Below are positions 57,576 through 64,000 of a stretch of DNA of 64,000 bases, piece after piece. This DNA is from Aquilaria yunnanensis (lineage: Eukaryota; Streptophyta; Magnoliopsida; Malvales; Thymelaeaceae): assembly GCA_039654915.1 (NCBI GenBank), contig CM077595.1:51615501-51679500 (forward strand), written 5' to 3'. The translations under genes and the position numbers were made by a program. The notes under the pieces were generated by a model, which saw only the letters and a list, made by a program, of their open reading frames with translations, ran no database searches and was not told the DNA's origin. Each line of letters begins with the position of its first letter. Within the stretch, counting starts at the first letter, position 1.

Positions 57576-58990
57576 TGTTGGGTTTCGGGAGCCAAACAGC
57601 GCAGCGGAATTTAACCGAAACCCTCCAGGATCCAAGTGAAACGGGGTAAACCGGGTGTTCGAAAATTTCATACCTAATTTTCGGTTGAGATCTCTCACTC
57701 AACTGTAGAGTCGAATCACAAAACCTGAACAGTTGACGTGTTCAGGCTCTCTATGGTATCCACACGAGCCTCTCGGGATCACCACGCTTCCACCACGTCC
57801 CGGCAGATGCGTTTCTCTTGCGCTCGCAGTGCTAGCTTGCGTCCTCCAAGGAATTGCAAGAGAAGAGTGTGGCTGTCCTTTTGGGAGGCTAGGGCAAGGA
57901 GACCTACGAATTTCTCACTTAAAAGTTGTATTTATAGTGAGACTCAACTTCCAGGCCTAATGGGTTTCAAAGCCCTAATCCAATTAGGAATTAATTTCGG
58001 GCTTAATAATGGCTCAACTCCTTGGCCCATTATTAATACGAAATTAAAGTGAAACCATAACCCAAATAATTAGCCCATGCACTCTAATGATCCAAATAGC
58101 TCTATGTGTGCGATCCAATAGGCTCTTGCCATATTGGCAACGATCATAAATCACATTTATGATCATAAGCAATGAGCGGTGTCTAGCAACACATCATTGC
58201 TACCCAAGTGACAAGATTGTCGGTGAATCGACTAAACCTTTATGATCACCACCGATATATGCCATTGTCCCTTTGTCCAAGATATCAAGACTAAGCACGA
58301 GACATGGAATGTGTCACTCTCGTATAGCCCAATCTTTGGTTTCTTGATTACCGAGTAGACTAACTTAAACTGATGACATTGATATCATATATCAACTCAT
58401 CAGAGCATGGCCATGCATTTTCTAAGTCTCACTCTATCAAGGGGCCCAAAGATATCACTCCCGTTACATAGGAGGGACAAATCCCATCTTGATCATACAA
58501 ATCCCTCCGCATGATATGTGACATACCCAATGACCTCCTTCAAGTTCACTCAGTTACGAGCAACAAAGGAAAGTATCAAAGTATGTGACTCACATGTAGG
58601 GAACCTTGATGATCTTAGGTCGAAGGACTACATATACCATGATCACTATGAGAATCACTTATGACACTCATATAACGATCCATGAAGTGTTCTCATGGTG
58701 GGTCGGTCCAGTACACAAGTTCTCCAACTTGTACCCATATGTAGACTACATATCTCATATTAGTCTCCACATATGCTAGTCATTATGTATTATTGCAACC
58801 CGCTCCACAATAATACTATACTAGGGACGTTTAAGAATATCATTATTCTAGGGTTACAATTATGTTTATTACGTTACGCAGAAACAAAACAACAAACAAA
58901 ATTGCTGGATTAATGCCTCAATAAAATATCATGACTCAATGTGCAAAATACAATCATCTCATGATTGGCTTTTTGGGCACAATACTAACA
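57576..58990 (-). repeat. 3' LTR of copia element Z
   Basis: 1415 bp, inverted, with one base fewer in an A run (near 58948) than the 1416-bp LTRs. A few substitutions relative to the intact element are visible, e.g. near 58132 and 58617. Confidence 0.95.
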
Positions 58991-59775
58991 ATCTCCCACT
59001 TGCACTAAAAGCCAATCATCCATGTATCTAATACCGATGGACCTAGAATGGCTATCATGCTTCTGCTGCGTAAGGGGCTTTGTCAGTGGATCAGCAATGT
59101 TGCTGTCTGTCGAAGTCCTGCATATCCTTACATCACCCCTCTCGATGATCTCCCTGATGAGATGATAGCGTCGGAGTATGTGTTTGGATCGCTGGTGAGA
59201 TCGAGGTTCCTTAGCCTGTGCGATTGCTCCATTGTTGTCACAATAGAGCTCTATCGGGTCAACAATGCTTGGAACCACTCCAAGTTCAGTGATGAACTTC
59301 TTGATCCAAACTGCCTCCTTCGCAGCATCAGAGGCGGCAATGTACTCAGATTCTGTTGTAGAGTCAGCTACTGTCTCTTGCTTTGAACTCTTCCAGCTTA
59401 CAGCACCACCACCAATACAAAACACATAACCAGATTGTGATCTAAAATCATCCTTATCGGATTGGAAGCTTGCATCGGTGTAACCCCTTACAACGAGCTC
59501 ATCTTCACCTCCAAAGACCAAGAATGCATCCTTAGTCCTTCGTAAGTACTTAAGGATGTTCTTAACAGCTGTCCAGTGACTTTCACCGGGGTTCGATTGG
59601 TACCTACTCGTCATGCTCAAAGCATATGAGACATCGGGACGAGTACATATCATGGCATACATGATAGATCCAATTGCTGAGGCATATGGAATCTTACTCA
59701 TGCGCTCTCTCTCCTCGGTTGTACTCGGACACTGAGATCTAGAAAGAGTGATACCATGTGACATGGGCAAGAATC
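58985..59775 (-). pseudogene. pol: Z RT end and RNase H
   Basis: Minus strand. From LPMSHGITLSRSQCPSTTEE through RNase H (TDASFQSDKDD, STTESEYIAASDAAKEAVW, ELYCDNNGAI, ADPLTKPL) to GDC and a stop taken from the LTR, as in the intact element. It is separated from the rest of pol by the solo LTR. Confidence 0.95.
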
Positions 59776-61191
59776 TGTTGGGTTTCGGGAGCCAAACAGC
59801 GCAGCGGAATTTAACCGAAACCCTCCAGGATCCAAGTGAAACGGGGTAAACCGGGTGTTCGAAAATTTCATACCTAATTTTCGGTTGAGATCTCTCACTC
59901 AACTGTAGAGTCGAATCACAAAACCTGAACAGTTGACGTGTTCAGGCTCTCTATGGTATCCACACGAGCCTCTCGGGATCACCACGCTTCCACCACGTCC
60001 CGGCAGATGCGTTTCTCTTGCGCTCGCAGTGCTAGCTTGCGTCCTCCAAGGAATTGCAAGAGAAGAGTGTGGCTGTCCTTTTGGGAGGCTAGGGCAAGGA
60101 GACCTACGAATTTCTCACTTAAAAGTTGTATTTATAGTGAGACTCAACTTCCAGGCCTAATGGGTTTCAAAGCCCTAATCCAATTAGGATTTAATTTCGG
60201 GCTTAATAATGGCTCAACTCCTTGGCCCATTATTAATACGAAATTAAAGTGAAACCATAACCCAAATAATTAGCCCATGCACTCTAATGATCCAAATAGC
60301 TCTACGTGTGCGACCCAATAGGCTCTTGCCATGTTGGCAATGATCATAAATCACATTTATAATCATAAGCAATGAGCGGTGTCTAGCAACACATCATTGC
60401 TACCCAAGTGACAAGATTGTCGGTGAATCGACTAATCCTTTATGATCATCACCGATATATGCCATTGTCCCTTTGTCCAAGATATCAAGACTAAGCACGA
60501 GACATGGAATGTGTCACTCTCGTATAGCCCAATCTTTGGTTTCTTGATTACCGAGTAGACTAACTTAAACTGATGACATTGATATCATATATCAACTCAT
60601 CGGAGCATGGCCATGCATTTTCTAAGTCTCACTCTATCAAGGGGCCCAAAGATATCACTCCCGTTACATAGGAGGGACAAATCCCATCTTGATCATACAA
60701 ATCCCTCCGCATGATATGTGACATACCCAATGACCTCCTTCAAGTTCACTCAGTTACGAGCAACAAAGGAAAGTATCAAAGTATGTGACTCACATGTAGG
60801 GAACCTTGATGATCATAGGTCGAAGGACTACATATACCATGATCACTATGAGAATCACTTATGACACTCATATAACGATCCATGAAGTGTTCTCATGGTG
60901 GGTCGGTCCAGTACACAAGTTCTCCAACTTGTACCCATATGTAGACTACATATCTCATATTAGTCTCCACATATGCTAGTCATTATGTATTATTGCAACC
61001 CGCTCCACAATAATACTAGACTAGGGACATTTAAGAATATCATTATTCTAGGGTTACAATTATGTTTATTACGTTACGCAGAAACAAAACAACAAACAAA
61101 ATTGCTGGATTAATGCCTCAATAAAATATCATGACTCAATGTGCAAAAATACAATCATCTCATGATTGGCTTTTTGGGCACAATACTAACA
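59776..61191 (-). mobile_element. Solo LTR inserted in Z pol (same family)
   Basis: 1416 bp, same orientation as Z, flanked by GAATC at 59771-59775 and 61192-61196. It splits the codons between SKKGF and LPMSHG of Z. It reflects a full insertion of a sister copy into Z followed by LTR recombination. Confidence 0.96.
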
Positions 61192-64000
61192 GAATCCTTT
61201 CTTGGAATCTTGCATGCTAAACCTCTTTAGCACCTTGTCAATATACGTACTTTGACTTAGGCCAAGAAGCTTTCTAGATCTATCTCTATAGATCCTGATG
61301 CCTAACACATAGGCTGCTTCACCCAAGTCCTTCATAGAGAAACATTTCCCTAGCCAAGTCTTCACAGACTGTAGCTCAGGAATGTCATTCCCGATGAGTA
61401 GTATGTCATCTACATACAACACCAAGAAGACAATAGCGCTCCCACTAACCTTCTTGTAGACACAAGGTTCATCTTCATTTTTGATAAAACCAAACTCTTT
61501 GATTGCATCATCAAAATGAAGATTCCAACTTCGAGAAGCTTGCTTCAGTCCATAAATGGACCTTTGCAATTTGCACACTTTATTGGCATTCCCAGGAGTG
61601 ACAAAACCCTCAGGTTGTGTCATGTACACATCCTCAAGTAGCTTTCCGTTTAGGAATGCAGTTTTGACATCCATTTGCCATATCTCATAATCATAGTGTG
61701 CAGCAATAGCAAACAAAATTCGGATGGATTTAAGCATAGCAACTGGTGAAAAAGTTTCATCATAGTCAATACCATGAATTTGCTTGAAACCTTTTGCGAC
61801 CAATCGTCCCTTAAAGGTAATCACATTACCATCCATGTCAGTTTTCTTCTTGAAAACCCATTTGCACCCTATGGGTTTTACCCCTTCAGGTGGGTCAACC
61901 AAAGTCCATACTTGGTTTTCATACATGGATTCCATCTCGGATTTCATGGCCATTAGCCACTTCTCAGAGTCAGGCCCCGACATAGCTTGTTGGTAGGTTG
62001 TGGGCTCATCTTGATCCATGAGCATCACATCACCGGTGTGAGTCACGAGAAATCCATATCTCTCGGGCTCACGCCGAATCCTACCAGTCCTACGTGGGCT
62101 TTGTGCTACAGGAACAGACTCTTGAACCACAACATCTTGTGGTGTCTGTTCAGGTTCCATTTCAGGTTCGATGTCTTCTTGTTGTTCTTGAATTTCTTCA
62201 AGTTCTACTTTCCTCCCACTAGTTCCTTTAGAGATAAACTCTTTCTCCAAAAAGACACCAGTTCGAGCAACAAACACTTTTTGCTCAGAGGGATTGTAGA
62301 AATAGTAACCCTTTGTTTCTTTGGGATACCCAACAAAAAGACATTTTTGAGATTTGGGCCCTAGTTTGTTAGAGGATTGACGTTTTACATAAGCGTCACA
62401 GCCCCAAATCTTCATAAAAGACAAATTGGGACGCCTCCCACTCCATATCTCATATGGTGTCTTTTGAACCGATTTAGATGGAACTCGGTTTAGTGTAAAA
62501 GCGGCTGTTTCTAGAGCATGTCCCCAAAAGGAGTTTGGAAGGTCAGCTTGACTCATCATGGAGCGAACCATGTCTAACAGAGTTCGATTTCTCCTTTCAG
62601 AAACACCATTCCATTGAGGTGTACCTGGTGGAGTGAGTTGTGATACTATACCACACTCCTTCAGATAGTCAAGGAATTCTCGATCCAAGTACTCTCCACC
62701 TCGATCTGATCGAAGCACTTTGATACTCTTCCCGAGTTGATTCTCTACTTCATTCTTGAATTCTTTGAACTTTTCAAAGGATTCTGACTTGTGTCTCATA
62801 AGATACACATAACCATATCTGCTGAAGTCATCAGTGAAAGTAATGAAGTATTGGGAACCTCCTCTAGCTTGTGTAGACATAGGGCCACATACATCACTAT
62901 GTATGAGTCCTAGTAAGTCATTAGCCCTTTCACTTTGCCCTGTGAATGGGGCTTTGGTCATCTTGCCCAACAAACATGACTCACATGTCTCATATGATTC
63001 AAAATCAAATGAGTCCAAGAGTCCATCCTTATGGAGCTTGGATATGCGGGTCTCATTTATATGGCCCAAGCGACAGTGCCAGAGATAGGTCAAGTTTGAA
63101 TCATTTAATCTGACCTTCTTGGTATTCACATTATAGATTGGATCTTCAAGGTCTAGAACATACAACCCATTGCTAAGTTGAGCACTACCATAAAAGATTT
63201 CATTCAAATAAATAGAACAACATTTGTCCTTTATTATAAATGAAAAACCTTTCTTGTCCAAACAAGAAACAGAAATCAAATTTCTACTAATAGTAGGCAC
63301 AAAGTAGCAGTTGTCTAATTCTAAAACTAATCCACTAGGTAAAGTGAGAACATAAGTCCCTATGGCTAAGGCAGCAACCCTTGCTCCATTTCCAACACGT
63401 AGGTCCACTTCACCTCGGGCCAATCTTCTACTTCTACTTAGATCCTGCACATTTGCACAAATGTGAGATCCACATCCAGTATCCAATACCCAAGATGAGG
63501 AAGTAGAAAAGTTAGCCTCTATAACAAAAATACCTGAAGTGGAAGTCTTACTTCCCTTTTCCTTAGCAAGTTCTTCAAGATAGAGCTTACAGTTGCGCTT
63601 CCAGTGTCCAGGTTGCTTACAATGGAAGCACTCCCCTTCCTTTGCCACACCACCCTTTGGTTTCAGTGCAGCTGAAGAAGAACTAGCATTGGACTTTCCA
63701 TTAGCTTTATCCTTCTTCTTGTTGGCTTTTCCCTTTCCCTTGCCCTTTTGAACCATCAAAATGGGCTTAGCCTTCTTAAGGTTTTGCTCAGCAGTTCTCA
63801 ACATGTTGAGCAATTCAGGAAGGGACTTGTCTAGGTCGTTCATGTTATAGTTCATGACGAATTGACTGTAGCTTTCAGGCAACGATTGCAAGACTACATC
63901 GATAGCCAACTCTTTCTGAAGAGCAAATCCCAAATTCTCAAGATTCTCAATGTACCCAATCATCTTGAGCACATGAGGACCCACGGGACTTCCCTCAGAC
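61192..64000 (-). pseudogene. gag-pol: Z gag (partial), protease, integrase and RT
   Basis: Minus strand, entering the window at the equivalent of residue ~127 of the intact polyprotein and open all the way to SKKGF. It includes CFHCKQPGHWKRNC, DTGCGSHI, HCRLGHI...CESCLLGK, the HSDVCGP/RSDRGGEY/SERRNR triad and YVDDILL. It differs from 37401-41372 by only a few residues, e.g. WLGKC for WLRKC. It is broken only by the solo LTR at its RT/RNase H border, and ends in this window edge without its N-terminus. Confidence 0.95.

Larger units (their letters stand above)
57576..64000 (-). mobile_element. Copia element Z (same family as intact element), partial in window
   Basis: Minus-strand element inserted in W gag; the target duplication is probably GTATA (57571-57575), but its other copy is outside the window. 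It has its 3' LTR at 57576-58990, then RNase H, then a solo LTR insertion (59776-61191), then RT, integrase, protease and part of gag to the window end. Gag residues before about 127 and the 5' LTR are outside. Apart from the solo LTR the coding frame is intact. Confidence 0.94.

Noticed and set aside
57576..57649. C-terminal extension of W gag into the Z LTR
   Set aside because: Created by the insertion; not part of Gag.

Overview
This window is repeat-only DNA from a flowering-plant nuclear genome. It holds a tandem satellite invaded by nested LTR retrotransposons. The plant assignment rests on the element types: a Ty3/gypsy element of the Tat lineage with a second, archaeal-type RNase H and an antisense gene, plant-type Ty1/copia elements with UBN2-like Gag, and primer sites matching initiator tRNA-Met. 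I see no host gene, tRNA, rRNA or CRISPR. Species cannot be told from this sequence. The setting looks heterochromatic, perhaps pericentromeric, but no CRM-type centromeric retrotransposon is visible.

Base layer: a satellite with a 31-bp monomer occupies 1-2651, 19174-19425, 20808-28091 and 48002-55053, about 17.2 kb in all. These blocks were broken apart by insertions. The satellite shows higher-order repeats of roughly 1.4-1.6 kb.

Insertions from left to right. (1) 2652-19173 is a Tat-lineage Ty3/gypsy element with 748-bp LTRs and target duplication ATTCC. Its gag-pol is broken by stops and frameshifts, and a multi-exon antisense gene with its own TATA box lies between pol and the 3' LTR. 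(2) Nested inside its integrase at 8570-14263 is a second gypsy element (1020-bp LTRs, duplication TGGCC). It has gag but no pol; a long open frame of unknown nature sits where pol should be. (3) 19426-20807 is a solo copia LTR. (4) 28092-31141 is the 5' half of a copia element (X). It abuts 31142-45094, an inverted, 5'-truncated relative (Y). Y is interrupted by a complete, apparently intact and very young copia element at 34458-42782 (1416-bp LTRs, duplication CCATG, 1323-residue gag-pol). (5) 45095-45173 is a scrambled junction. It leads into 45174-48001, the RNase H, integrase and 3' LTR end of a gypsy element whose LTR is related to the gag-only element in (2), so it may represent its autonomous partner. 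(6) 55054-57575 is another X-type copia element (W), cut inside its Gag zinc knuckle by a minus-strand element (Z, 57576 to beyond 64000) of the same family as the intact one. Z carries a solo LTR of its own family at 59776-61191.

How the parts relate: the satellite was the landing ground. X-family copia and the Tat element landed first. The gag-only gypsy and the 1416-bp-LTR copia family then landed in them. The only uninterrupted autonomous coding unit is the copia gag-pol at 37401-41372. Two features deserve most attention: the gag-plus-unknown-ORF element with its related pol-bearing neighbour, and the antisense gene of the Tat element.
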